Assembly: GCF_003324165.1 (NCBI RefSeq)
Contig: NW_025407850.1
Location: 434,001 to 498,000 of the forward strand
DNA: 64,000 nucleotides
Source: Naegleria lovaniensis
Lineage: Eukaryota > Heterolobosea > Eutetramitea > Acrasida > Naegleriidae
Reading direction: 5' to 3'
Shown: positions 50,290 through 61,946 of the stretch, piece after piece
Layout: every line of letters begins with the position of its first letter
How positions within the stretch are numbered: the first letter of the stretch is position 1
Position numbers and translations under genes: made by a program
Notes under the pieces: model-generated
Told to the model about the DNA's origin: nothing
Database searches by the model: none
What the model saw: only the letters and a program-made list of their open reading frames with translations

Positions 50290-53200
50290 TTAACAAAGTC
50301 TCAAGTCTGTAGCTTGAAGTTCAAGGTAATGTGAGTATGGATTAACATTCAATGTATCCAAATTTTGCTTCTTGTCTTTCAAATCCTTTAAACATTTCAC
50401 ATACAGGTTAAACACTTCGTAGTTGTTGAATAAATGTCTATCGTAATTGATTGCTTTTCGTCTGATGAGATAATGTTGTTCCTTTAACTTTTGGTTGTTG
50501 TCTGGGAATGGAACGTCAACAATCATGCTAATGTCAGAGCCAATCTTCTTCAAAATCTCAGCCTCCTCGTCTAACTTCAATTGGCTGGCAAGACAAATTC
50601 CTCTTTCATCAAGCGGCACATATTGCTGCAACTGTAGCACGTGATATTTGAGCTGGGGTAAGTTTTGAGACAATTTCTCAGCAACGTAGGGTGAAACATA
50701 AATAGTGTATCGTAAATGTTGATATAGAATGTAAATAGATTGAAGTAAATGGTTAATTAACTCCATATTGGCCTTGGTTGAGTGAGGGAATGAGGCAATT
50801 AACACGCTCTTACTACGATGATCTAACGAAGTTGGTAAATTAGGGAATGCACTACTCATGCCCTTTAAGAAGGCATCTCTGACAGTTTGTCCAAAGCATG
50901 CCACTTCACCAGTACTGGCCATTTCTACACCCAATTTTGGATCACAATCAGCCAATCTCTTGAATGAAAACATTGGAGTCTTACATCCGTAGAACGATTT
51001 ACAGAATCGTTTTCTTTGAATGGATTCATAGGTCATTGAGTATTTATCAATCAACTCATTGTGATTTGGAGAGGATTGTTGCTGTTGATTATTGGAACGT
51101 AGTTGAGCAATTTCATTCAATAAATTCATTTGCTCATAATAATTTTGAGTTGGTACTTTCTGTTTGGATGTCATTTGCTCAATATTTGATGGTAAAAGGA
51201 AGGTATTTGTGAAAACTTTGGCTGCTAGGGCGATAAAGTCCAAATCAAGAGTCTTTGATATGAATGGGAATGATCTTGAGGCTCTTAAATTGCATTCAAT
51301 AACTCTCAATCTCTTTGATAAACTTCTATATAACTTGAGAGCTTCCTCTTGTGGGTCTTCCTCTTCGTCACTCCATGAAGATGGTTGAGTATTGTTCGCA
51401 CTGTCATGTGGAAGTTCATTATCAAAGAGGAATTGCATATTGAATGGACCACTAATGTTAAGTGCTTTGGCAATAAGAGCTGCCTTTTCTCTAATAAGAT
51501 CTTGAATATCAAAACTCAAGCTGTAAGGTGGACAAATTAAAGTAGCATCTCCACTATGAGTTCCTGCTCTTTCTACATGCTCACTGATAGCATCAATGAT
51601 AATAAATCCATTTTGAGCAACACCATCAATTTCAATTTCTTTGGCGTTTTCATAGAACTTGGAAATAACAACAGGATGTTCGCTTGAAACGTCAGCAGCT
51701 TCATACAATTGTTGTAATAATTCAGTGTCTGAGTACGCCACATTCATAGCTGCACCACTCAATACATAACTTGGTCTAATCAAAACTGGGTATTGAACCT
51801 TGTTGGCAAAATAAAGAGCATCTTCAACAGTAGTTAGAGCAGCCCACTCAGGTTGATAAATAAGTTTCTCTCCTCGATTGTCGACAAGAGAATCTAAAAG
51901 TTTGCTGAACTTGTTTCTGTCTTCACATGAGTCAATGGAATCTGCACTTGTTCCAAGAATATTCACATTACATTGCTTATCGAGAGGAAGAGCAATGTTA
52001 TTGGGTTGTTGACCTCCAACGCTAATTATAGCACTAGAACATGATTCTTGTTCATAAATATCCATCACTCTTTCAAGACTCAGTTCTTCAAAATAGAGGC
52101 GATCTGGTTCGTCATAATCAGTAGAAACAGTTTCTGGATTGTAATTGATCATGACAGTCTTAAATCCTAATCTTCTTAACTCACGAATACACATCACACC
52201 ACAATAATCAAATTCTACACTGCTACCAATTCTATAAACTCCACTTCCCAAAACCATAACACCCTTATCATTAAATGTCACATCATGGTGGAGATGATGA
52301 TCAGGATATACAAATTTGGACTTATTTTGGGATTTCTCATCAGGTAATGCAATGCTGTTGATTCCAGCGTTATAGGTTGTATAAAGATAATTTGTTTGGG
52401 CAGGATACTCTGCTGCTAAGGTGTCAATTTGTTTAACAATTGGTTGAATCTTGTGAATATACTTTCTGACATATCTAACGATCAATTCCTTATCAATATT
52501 TGTTAAATGATCTTTTGAGGATAATTTGTAAGGGAAAGACGAATCTGGAACAAAGTTTTGGAACACAGAGTTTGGAAGGTAAGATGCTATTTGCAAATCT
52601 GAGAAACCTTGCTGCTTTGAGAGAATTAAGAGAGGGTATGGAATGTCAACAGTTGATTGCATATACTTGCCGACTCCTTTGAGTGCCTTTCTGGTTTGTA
52701 CAATGTTATTGAGCTTGTACAAGAACCAACGATCAATTTGTGTGAATTGATGAATTTGGTCTACGGTCATGTCAAACAAGTCCATGGCCAGAGCAATTGC
52801 GAAAATTCTTTGATCTGTTGGATGTAACAATTCTCTAATTACTCTTTGTTTAACCTCTTCCTTAGCATTGATCACTGTTGGAATTGCAAATGGATTGCTA
52901 TTTGGTTGAATAATGTTATTTGGAATGGTCTTCAATAGCTTTTCATAATCAAATAGTGATCCAGTGGTTTCAAATCCTCTATAACTCGTGTTGACCATAC
53001 GAATAGCTTTTTGAATGGCTTCTTCAAAATTACGACCAATAGCCATGACTTCACCAACGCTCTTCATTGCACTTCCAATGTTAGTAGAGACACGAACAAA
53101 CTTTTTCAAATCCCATCTTGGCATTTTAACAACACAATAGTCAAGAGCTGGCTCAAAGCATGCAGTAGTTTCCTTTGTCACTGAATTCTTAATATCAATT

Positions 53201-55937
53201 AATTCCATTCCCAATGAGAGCTTTGCAGCAACAAAAGCAAGAGGATATCCTGTGGCTTTGCTTGCTAAGGCAGAGCTTCTACTAAGACGAGCATTGACTT
53301 CAATGATTACATATTCTCTACTGTAAGGATTGAGAGCATATTGAATATTGCATTCTCCAACAATTCCCAAGTGTCTAATCACCTTAATAGCTGCAGTTCT
53401 GAGCATATGATATTCGTCATTATTAAGAGTTTGAGAAGGAGCAACGACAATTGACTCACCAGTATGGATGCCAACAGGATCAAAGTTTTCCATGTTACAA
53501 ACTGTAATGCAATTGTCATTAGAGTCTCTTACAACTTCATATTCAATCTCTTTCCATCCTTTAACACTCTTTTCGACAAGAATTTGAGGAGATGAGCTTA
53601 ATGCTTGAGTAGCTAATTCTCTTAACTCTCTTTCATCATTTGCAAAACCAGAACCAAGACCACCCAAAGCGAAAGCAGCTCTCACGATCACTGGAAATCC
53701 AATTTTGTGTGCACTAACAATGGCTTCATCGACATTGTCACATGCACATGAATCGGCAACTGGTTGGCCAATTTCTCTCATCTTTTGATTGAAAATATCT
53801 CTATCTTCGGTATCAATAATAGATTGAACTGGCGTACCTAATACTCTACATCCTAATGTTTCCAACACACCACTCTTGTGCAATTGAACACCACAATTTA
53901 GTGCTGTCTGACCTCCGAATGAGAGTAACAACCCATCTGCTGCTTCCTTTTCAATAACCTTTTCAACAAAATCTGGAGTAACTGGGCCGAAGTATACTCT
54001 ATCAGCAAGTTCCTTCGATGTCTGGACTGTAGCAATATTTGGGTTAATTAAAATTGTAAAGATTCCCTCTTCTTTGAGGGCCTTAATACATTGTGAACCA
54101 CTGTAATCAAATTCACCTGCTTGTCCAATTTGAAGACCACCACTTCCAAGCACAATAACTTTCTTTGGGAGAGGAGGTTTCTTGGAAATTGATTTTTCTC
54201 GTTTTTGTGACGGATCTCTCTTATACTCAGCCGAGAAGATACTCTTCTTCATCAATATTTCTTGTTGTTGGAAAATTGGTGTGCTAATGTCTGATGTATC
54301 CTCAATAGATTGCAAAAGTTCATTAAATTTGGTTCTCATATTCTTATGATGTCTTACAAACACCTTGCTGTAGTGTGACTCGAAGTTGGTAATTTCTAAC
54401 AATTTGCCATTACATTTCAATTTCATCAAGTCAACAAATTGGTCGAAAAGGAAGAAGGTGTCCTCTGGACCTCCTTTGGCTTCAGGATGGAATTGTGAAG
54501 TGAAAATTGGCATGTTTGTGCAATAAATTCCTTCGTTACTGTTGTCGTTTGCGTTAATAAAGTATGGTTTGAAGTTGTAGGGTAGACTGGAGTTATCAAC
54601 AGCATAACCATGATTTTGGGAGGTTATAAAACATTTTCTTGTCAATTGGTCAATTACAGGTTGATTGTGACCACGATTACCAAATGGTAATTTGTAAACA
54701 GATGCTCCAACAGCTCTACCAACAAGTTGGTTACCCAAACAAATTCCAAATATAGGGATCATTGGTAATTCCTTTGATGATGCTTTTCTAATATAATCCT
54801 TTAAATACTCAATTGTAGAAACAAAATTGTTTGGATTACCTGGTCCATTGCTAATAAATAGACCATCCAAATGGTCAACTTCTTCAACCCAATTGTAATT
54901 GAATGGAACTACCTTCAATTCAATGTCTCTCTTCACAAGCTCTCTAATAATGTTATATTTCATTCCGCAGTCAATTGCAATAACCTTAAAGGTATTTCCA
55001 TGCCCGTATACTTTGACTTCCTTACATGTTACTTGTGTAATAATGTCTGGATCTGCCCTGGATCATACCAGTTAAGTTCCTTACATAACTTTATCATCTC
55101 ATCTGCAGCATTAATGTCTGTGACAATTCTGCCAAGCATGGAGCGTTCATTTCTTAATTTCTTTGTGATTGCTCTGGTATCAACGTGATAAATACCTGGA
55201 ATATTATATTCTTGTAGCCAACGATGAAGTGAACAAATAGCTTCATAATGAGAATAATTGTGAGAATAATCTTGAACAATTAATCCTCGAATATGAATTC
55301 TGTCACTCTCTAAACGAGGTAACAAACCAAAATCATCAACATATTCATTGGCCATAGTATTGTTCATAGTAGCTGCAGAAGGTAATTGATTTTTCTTGAA
55401 TGGAGGAGCTCCATAATTACCCACAAGTGGAAAAGTTAACACCAATATTTGTCCTTGATACGATGGATCTGTCAAAGACTCTGGATACCCAACCATTGCA
55501 GTGGTAAATACACATTCACCACTTACAGAGAATGATGTATCCCAATTGGTATCCTTTTCATTCATGCACTTGGTAGCTCCAAAAGCCTTACCATAGTATC
55601 TTGTACCATCTTGCAATTCCAAGTAGCTATCAAAAATGTGAGGTCCGAATTTAGTAGTGCTCGGATTTAAAACACCACTACTCACAGCTTGAGAGGGTTG
55701 ATGATGAGGTTGTTGACTCATGAATTGAGTATTACTACTGTTAGGAGACAACAATGCTTGTGCTGAATTCAACAAGCTGCTCAAAGCTGTGTTGGTAGAA
55801 GAAGGACTATGGTGAGAATGATGAGAATGGTGATGGTATTGGTGATGAGCGGAAAGATGAGAAGGAGGAGTTGAGCCCATCTTTGGACTGTAATAACTCA
55901 TGAAAGATTTGTTGGATGGCGAGGATGAAGGATACAT
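50290..55937 (-). CDS. Carbamoyl-phosphate synthase II, glutamine-hydrolysing (GLN-CPS), with frame break
   Basis: About 1,870 residues in two frames. The first (55937 to about 55060) has a Ser/His-rich start and the small-subunit N-domain (RYYGKAFGATKCMNEKDTNW, YHVDTRAITKKLRNERS). The second carries the glutaminase domain (GICLGNQLVGRAVG nucleophile Cys; QFHPEAKGGPEDT His/Glu), then both ATP-grasp synthetase halves (VIVLGSGGLQIGQAGEFDYS; VMVLGSGVYRIGSSVEFDYC) and a C-terminal MGS-type regulatory domain. The first frame stops (LLHK) just where the second is needed (DIITQVTCKEVKVY). An 11-bp near-duplication of gatccag at 55046-55064 explains the shift; removing it would give WYDPDIITQV. The second ATP-grasp half has two low-complexity insertions. 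Neither dihydroorotase nor ATCase domains are fused. Step 1 of pyrimidine synthesis; divergent from ATCase. Confidence 0.92.
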
Positions 55938-56676
55938 TTCTTCTGTGTTGTTCGAGTGTGAGAGGTCCTATTTGTTTTTTTCTACAAGCTAAATGATGCA
56001 TCAATAGCCATCATCGGAGTGTTATATAAGGTAATTCAACAATTGTTGATGGTATTACAAGAAGGACAGTGGTTATTAGAAGATGCACGAATGAATCGTC
56101 ATGTGGTATCACAGCTTGGTTTATACCAGCTCAATGGCCAGCCAAATAGATTACCTACCTTTGAAAATTGAATTCACTTCTAATGTCTGGAAAGAGAGAT
56201 TGGTTGGCTATGTACAACAAACGTTGGTAACGATGATGGTCAACTCGAAAGAAGGTTGCTCCTGCTTGTGCTCTCTTTTTTCGAGAGGAAGATTTTGAAT
56301 TTCAAACAATTGTTGCAGGTTTTGTGGTACGGCTCGCTTGTTGTAATTACCTTGCGGGTTAAATGATGGTACCCACCAAATTATTCGTTGTTGAGAGCTC
56401 TCATGAGGTTAGTGTTAATGAGCTTCAAGGAGTGTTGTTTGTCGTTATCGTACAACACTTCTCTCATAATGATTCAGACAGAAAAGCGATGATGATGGTA
56501 TGAATGAGAATTGCTTGTTAGATGGATACCGGTGCATGATCCACATTTGATGGCTTACAACTATTGGATGTGTTCTCAATTTGGTCCGACCAAGCCAGCA
56601 CCTTGGAAAAAAACAATAACCAGTATTTTCATCATCTTCACCAACACAACCACCTCTCCACTGCCGAAAACACACC
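55938..56676. other. 739-bp divergent promoter region between CPSII and ATCase
   Basis: Shared 5' region of the first two pyrimidine-synthesis genes. tatataag at about 56023-56030 lies roughly 90 bp before the CPSII start (read as cttatata on that strand) and could be a TATA-like element; this is weak. Short open frames here have no similarity I recognise. Confidence 0.45.
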
Positions 56677-57675
56677 ATGATTTCCCAATCCATTCATTCC
56701 GAAAGCACTAACAAATTATCTCATCTCATTACTATCAAACAAATCACTCCGCAACTCAGCGAAAGGCTTTGCCACCGTGCTTCTGAATTTAAACATTTTT
56801 TCAGTACTCAACAACATGATCAATACAATTCCATCCTCAAAGATAAGATTGTCAATTTGTTGTTTTTTGAGCCTTCTACCAGAACCATGTGCAGTTTTCA
56901 GAGTGCAGTGTTGAGATTGGGAGGTCATCCTCTAACTTTGGATATTCAAAGTAGCAGCAGCGTGAAGGGTGAATCTCTTCAAGACACACTCCGAGTGATG
57001 GAACAATATGGAGATTTAACTGTGATGAGACATTCCAAGAGAGGAGTTCATCAAGAAATGTCGTCCTATCTAACAAAACCTTTGGTCAATGCAGGAGACG
57101 GTGATGGAGAACATCCAACACAGGCTCTCTTAGATTTATTTACAATTAAGGAAGAACAAGATCGAGTGGCCAAGAAGATTGATTTTCAAGTGCAAACAAT
57201 TTGTTTATTTGGAGATTTAAAATATGGTCGAACGGTTCATTCTTTACTGAGATTGTTATATATTTATTTTAGAAATCAACCTTTGAAAATTTATTTAATT
57301 TCGCCTGAAGGATTGAGAATGCCTCAATACGTGATTGATGAATGTGTTCAATTGGGTGTCAATCATACTCTCGTACAGACTGAAATGTTAACACCTGAAA
57401 TTATGAACGAATTGGACGTTATTTATGTCACTCGATTACAAAAAGAACGATTTGAGAGCGAAGAACAATATTTAAAGCTCAAGTCCTCGTTCTGTTTAAA
57501 GAAAGAAAATTTAAGTGCTTCTAGGAATTCCCATGTGCCAATTATTATGCATCCATTACCAAGAGTAGATGAGCTCGATGAAGCTATTGATTCTGATGAA
57601 AGAGCTGCATATTTCAGACAAATGAACAATGGCATGTTCATGAGAATGGCAATATTGGAAATGTTGTTAAAGTAA
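56677..57675 (+). CDS. PYRB: Aspartate carbamoyltransferase (ATCase)
   Basis: Intronless, 332 aa, monofunctional ATCase length. The carbamoyl-phosphate site VNLLFFEPSTRTMCSFQSAV, the flexible-loop segment SSSVKGESLQDTLRVMEQYG, the active-site GDGDGEHPTQALLDLFTI, the aspartate-domain start ICLFGDLKYGRTVHSL and the closing IIMHPLPRVDELDEAID are all intact. Reaction: carbamoyl phosphate + L-aspartate to N-carbamoyl-L-aspartate, step 2 of de novo pyrimidine synthesis. The ATG (context caccATG) sits about 20 residues before conserved sequence, so no large N-terminal extension. In animals this activity is part of CAD; here it is a separate gene head-to-head with CPSII, as expected if the two are co-regulated. 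Confidence 0.96.
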   Translation: MISQSIHSESTNKLSHLITIKQITPQLSERLCHRASEFKHFFSTQQHDQYNSILKDKIVNLLFFEPSTRTMCSFQSAVLRLGGHPLTLDIQSSSSVKGESLQDTLRVMEQYGDLTVMRHSKRGVHQEMSSYLTKPLVNAGDGDGEHPTQALLDLFTIKEEQDRVAKKIDFQVQTICLFGDLKYGRTVHSLLRLLYIYFRNQPLKIYLISPEGLRMPQYVIDECVQLGVNHTLVQTEMLTPEIMNELDVIYVTRLQKERFESEEQYLKLKSSFCLKKENLSASRNSHVPIIMHPLPRVDELDEAIDSDERAAYFRQMNNGMFMRMAILEMLLK

Positions 57676-57748
57676 TTCATGAGTTAAATCTTTTGATGAT
57701 TATATTATATTCGAGAATTGTTCTTGATTAGGCAAAGCAAACAAAAAA

Positions 57749-59386
57749 ATGAATGCATCTGGTTCTTACTTTGGCAATGACAGGAATTATAACTCGAGTT
57801 ACTACTCGCCAAATTCTTCAACATGGTCTTCGTGGCTGAGTACATCTTCTCCTGTGGCTGGAAAGCGATATATTTCTCTTTTCTGGAGTGTGGTGTTGGA
57901 TGATAGCATTGTTTGTTTCATTTCCTTTTTGTTAGATAAATTATATAGAAGACAATCTCGGGATCATTACATGATGCGATATGAAAAATTAAGCGAGATT
58001 TTAAGAAGAGATTTATTTAATTATTTAAATCATGAAATTGGAGAATTGAAAATTTCTCTTAATACTACAAATCAAGAAATTAGAATTAGAAAGAAAAATT
58101 CGGATCGTTCCGAAAATTATGATCACGAAAATTACTATTGGAAGGATTTTTTGAATTTGCGAGAAAGAAAACAGTTTTTGAACGAAATAATAGAAACAGC
58201 TATTCAGCTGAGAAGAATGGAAAATGATGATCATGTAGATACATTGAATATGTTTAAAAGAAAATCGTTTAGAATTATTCATATGATTGTATCTGGACTT
58301 TACTATAGCTTTTTCAATGTATTCAATGTGGAATCAATTGGAAATTTATTGATGATGCTACGAACAATGAAAGTCAACAACAACATGCAATCAGAATCAC
58401 CCACTTCTAGTACACAAACTATAACAGACATACCATGGATTTCTCAGGTGATAAAGGCTATTTTGAGATCTGTAATAGTGTTTTACAGTTATGATTTGAT
58501 CGATTCGGTCATGAGTAATTTATTGAGCATTGCCAAAGCCAATTCTAGAACAGAGCGTGAAAGAGAAATCGCTAAGTTTAATGGAGCTGACACTTCAATT
58601 GGAAACAATGTATTTATCACTCCACAGGTGTCAAATCAGTTGAGAAACGCTGAAATGCAACAAAGTCGTGCTCAATCAGAGAAAATTTATGAGGCACAGC
58701 TTAAACTTTCCAATATTTTAACTACGTTGTCAATATGCTCTGCAAACGCCAAGGAGGACCTTTCAAAATCTATTCAACAACTAGTGGAAGAATCAAAAGC
58801 ATGCTTTAAAAAATTAATTTCAATTCTTGAAAAAGCTGAGGAGTGGACGTGTAAATATAATAGTCTCAACCTTATTCAAGCAGAAATGAAAACAACAACA
58901 GAAAATGTGATTGATGCAGCTGAAACTCTGTCGTACACTCTCCTCTCACAAACACGCGAATTGTTACCAATCTTTAAAGAAACGATTAACAATATTAACA
59001 ATGCCGTAAACGAGGTTGTAAAAACTTCTGGAACAGCCGCAGAACGTGACAAGGATAATCAGACATCATCCATAAACAAAGTTGGAAAAGATAAATCTTC
59101 AAAAAAGAACCGTCGCGTTGAAAAGACAATGGATCAGTACCGAGAAGTATTGAAACAAATGGATGAGCAATGTAACAAGCTATCAACTCTAACATCATGT
59201 CCGCCAAGCAGTGACGCTCTCAGCACTCCGTTTTACAGACGAGAATCTTCCTTAAACGATAGATTACAGCTGTTTTTAATGAACTTGCCCATAAGGACAT
59301 TATTAGTGTACATTATAGATCTCCTTCTCATGTATTACAGCGGTACAAGATTGGATTTTCTACCATACGTACTTCAAAGAAACTGA
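57749..59386 (+). CDS. Hypothetical protein, 545 aa, helix-rich
   Basis: Intronless; ATG 57749 follows seven A. I recognise no family. A Tyr/Ser/Asn-rich start leads to a hydrophobic patch at about 42-60 (SLFWSVVLDDSIVCFISFLL), then long charged amphipathic helices (YEKLSEILRRDLFNYLNHEI). A second moderately hydrophobic block lies about 180-260. A predicted coiled-coil region follows (AQLKLSNILTTLSICSANAK; LIQAEMKTTTENVIDAAETL), then a Lys-rich stretch (KVGKDKSSKKNRRVEKT) and a hydrophobic end (LLVYIIDLLLMYYSGTRLDF). It may be a peripheral or integral membrane protein. It ends 6 bp from the stop of the convergent F-box/LRR gene. Confidence 0.7.
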   Translation: MNASGSYFGNDRNYNSSYYSPNSSTWSSWLSTSSPVAGKRYISLFWSVVLDDSIVCFISFLLDKLYRRQSRDHYMMRYEKLSEILRRDLFNYLNHEIGELKISLNTTNQEIRIRKKNSDRSENYDHENYYWKDFLNLRERKQFLNEIIETAIQLRRMENDDHVDTLNMFKRKSFRIIHMIVSGLYYSFFNVFNVESIGNLLMMLRTMKVNNNMQSESPTSSTQTITDIPWISQVIKAILRSVIVFYSYDLIDSVMSNLLSIAKANSRTEREREIAKFNGADTSIGNNVFITPQVSNQLRNAEMQQSRAQSEKIYEAQLKLSNILTTLSICSANAKEDLSKSIQQLVEESKACFKKLISILEKAEEWTCKYNSLNLIQAEMKTTTENVIDAAETLSYTLLSQTRELLPIFKETINNINNAVNEVVKTSGTAAERDKDNQTSSINKVGKDKSSKKNRRVEKTMDQYREVLKQMDEQCNKLSTLTSCPPSSDALSTPFYRRESSLNDRLQLFLMNLPIRTLLVYIIDLLLMYYSGTRLDFLPYVLQRN

Positions 59387-59392
59387 TGAACT

Positions 59393-61828
59393 CTACTTTT
59401 TGTAATCAATATCCATAATGATTGAAGTGTGAGGGAAATACTTTTGCATCTTTTCTGTGACTTTACATCTCTGGACATTAAGATGAGTGAGATATGGTAA
59501 TGAGCTTAATTCCTTCACTCCCTTGTCTGTAATGGCTGCAAAGTTGATAGTCAATTGTTGAATTGATCTCAAATGTTGTGTAATAGCTTTGATGGTTTTG
59601 TTAGTAATGAATTCATTGTAACCATAATGACCACCATGAATGGTAAGAATTCTAATATGAGGACAATTTTCTATCACTGGAATGATATTGTCATCCTTGA
59701 TATTGAAGCATCTTACTAAGATTAATGTTTCAAGTTGTGTCAAACTTTTCAAGTAGTCAAATCGATTGATTCGTTTAACATGCAGAATGTTGAATACTCT
59801 CAGATTTGTGAATTTGGAAACGCTTTCCAAGCCTTCATCCTCTAACTTGGTACACCAATCTAAATTCAATTCTCGCATTGTTTCGCAAACACGAGGAGAA
59901 TTTGCCAAATATTTAAGTCCCTTTCCGTTGAGAGTTTTGTTATGAGCAAGAGATAACTTTTCAAGTTGTTCACAATTAACTAGGCCTCTCAAATCTTCAT
60001 CCTTCATTTGAATGTTGTTACTCAGGTCCAACTGTTTCACATGATTCAGTTTTAACATCCATTCAAAATTTGTATACTCCCTGGAGTCAATAAAATCAAG
60101 CTGTTCCAGAACCTTGAGATCACACATGGCTAGCAATTGCTCCATTCCACGCCTGAGTCGAATACATCTCTCAAATGTCAACGAGTGTAGCTTTTTCTTA
60201 TTGATCACTGATACAACTTCATCTTTCTCATTAATGGTTGAGGTAGAGGCAGGTTCCTTTGCAGTGGTAAATAAACTCTCAATTCTGCAACAATAATCCA
60301 GAGTGAGATGTTTCAAATTCACAAAGGCATTTTCTCTGATTAAACTCCTAGTCACGTTATACATTTTCCCACTGTGAATATAGAGAGTATGCAGTTTGGG
60401 ATAAATGGAATTATCTGTGGACATGTGCATTCCAGTCATGGAATCCCATCCTTCTTGTGTTAGAACATCACCACATTCATTGAGCACAATTTTTTCGAGA
60501 TGATTCGATAATTCAAATAGATTTGAGCATAAATAGGGAGCTTGTACGCTGACAGATCTTGAGCATGAACCCAAATCAAGATGAATTTCCCTCAATTCTG
60601 TCAAATGAGTTAGAACTTGTGTGAAATTATATGGAATGTCATCCTGTAGTCCTGACGCATGAAATGCAAACTCTGACAATTTCAAATCTTTTAAAGTATC
60701 TTTGAATTTGTACAAGATACTTGTCAATCCATTATTTTCTGTGATCAATGAATCTTCGTTCGTTTTAGGAGCAGCTCCAAATGTCAATTCAGGTTTCTTA
60801 TTCTTATCAAAATGTAACGTTTCAATACCTTTGAATATATTTGAACAAGCCACACATCCAGAATCTTGAATCGACAAATTGTACTTGAAAATAAGTGATT
60901 TTAAGGGAATGGTATTTTTGTACGACTTCTCACTGACGCTTCCGAATATTTTCAATTCATTTTCGCAGTAGAATTTTAAATACTTCTCGAACTGTTCAAA
61001 CGCTTCATCTAATAGACTACTTTTAGCAATTTCTAAATGATCTAACATTTCACAGCCGTCGGTTGATGGAACTCCTTGTTGAACCGATTGAACAAGTCCC
61101 ATGCTTCTGAGATTCATCAATAGATTCTTCTGTAACATCAATAATAAGAATTTTGAGATGAATTCTTTCGACAAGTTGGCATTTTCAATCGTAATAGACT
61201 TCAACTTGGGCAAAACAATATCATTGCTTTTGAACTGAATATTGTTAGGTTCAGTCATGGATGGCTCTTCAAAAAATTCACTAATAATGTTGTTGGTGGT
61301 TTCATTTCTGCAATTATGAATGTTCACATGTAAATGTGTCAAATTTGGTAATTTAGTACAAATAAAATAGAGTTCATCTGCACTAATAGCTGGCTTGATA
61401 TACAGTGATTTGAGGCGACGGCTTTTCGAAGCAAACTTTTGTGAAAATAATTTAATGGTAGAACTAGTTGTTGAAAATTCCTTTTTGAAGACTGCTTCAT
61501 GCTCAATTCTCAATTCTTCCACAAATGGTAATGCCTTGTCTAATACTACATATTTAATTACATATTCCACAAATTGTTGATTCCATGTTTGATCAATATG
61601 AATTTTGTTGGTACTAATCCAACAAAAGGTAAACCATGCTTTCGAAACAAATCTCAACACTCGTAATTTCTCTTCAAGAGAAAAATAGGAAAGTAAAATG
61701 GAGAGTAATTCCGAAGAGAGTTGATCATTCAATTGTTGACGAGAGGATGATGATTTGGGAGATGTTGATGATGGTGAGGTGTTTGATGACTGTCTGGGTT
61801 TGTTGTTACCCGAGAAGCAAGCGAACAT
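59393..61828 (-). CDS. F-box/leucine-rich-repeat protein
   Basis: Intronless, 811 aa; ATG 61828 follows AAGAAAAA and the frame upstream has no ATG. After a Ser/Pro-rich start, an F-box lies at about 35-75 (LSSELLSILLSYFSLEEKLR, VLRFVSKAWFTFCW). Scattered LRRs begin near residue 140 and become regular AMN1/FBXL-type units from about 590: VKQLDLSNNIQMKDEDLRGL, LEKLSLAHNKTLNGKGLKYL, MRELNLDWCTKLEDEGLESV, LETLILVRCFNIKDDNIIPV, LTHLNVQRCKVTEKMQKYFP. Likely the substrate receptor of an SCF ubiquitin ligase (family inference). It is divergent in sequence from the other LRR genes of this window, so not a recent local duplicate. Confidence 0.82.
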   Translation of the reverse strand: MFACFSGNNKPRQSSNTSPSSTSPKSSSSRQQLNDQLSSELLSILLSYFSLEEKLRVLRFVSKAWFTFCWISTNKIHIDQTWNQQFVEYVIKYVVLDKALPFVEELRIEHEAVFKKEFSTTSSTIKLFSQKFASKSRRLKSLYIKPAISADELYFICTKLPNLTHLHVNIHNCRNETTNNIISEFFEEPSMTEPNNIQFKSNDIVLPKLKSITIENANLSKEFISKFLLLMLQKNLLMNLRSMGLVQSVQQGVPSTDGCEMLDHLEIAKSSLLDEAFEQFEKYLKFYCENELKIFGSVSEKSYKNTIPLKSLIFKYNLSIQDSGCVACSNIFKGIETLHFDKNKKPELTFGAAPKTNEDSLITENNGLTSILYKFKDTLKDLKLSEFAFHASGLQDDIPYNFTQVLTHLTELREIHLDLGSCSRSVSVQAPYLCSNLFELSNHLEKIVLNECGDVLTQEGWDSMTGMHMSTDNSIYPKLHTLYIHSGKMYNVTRSLIRENAFVNLKHLTLDYCCRIESLFTTAKEPASTSTINEKDEVVSVINKKKLHSLTFERCIRLRRGMEQLLAMCDLKVLEQLDFIDSREYTNFEWMLKLNHVKQLDLSNNIQMKDEDLRGLVNCEQLEKLSLAHNKTLNGKGLKYLANSPRVCETMRELNLDWCTKLEDEGLESVSKFTNLRVFNILHVKRINRFDYLKSLTQLETLILVRCFNIKDDNIIPVIENCPHIRILTIHGGHYGYNEFITNKTIKAITQHLRSIQQLTINFAAITDKGVKELSSLPYLTHLNVQRCKVTEKMQKYFPHTSIIMDIDYKK

Positions 61829-61946
61829 TTTTTCTTGATGTCTGACAGCTGGCGATGGTGAAAAAAGTTCATTGTTCAAAAAACAAGGTCCAACAATAAG
61901 TAAGGGTTGTTATTGAATTACATTATGATACACCATATACCTTCTT

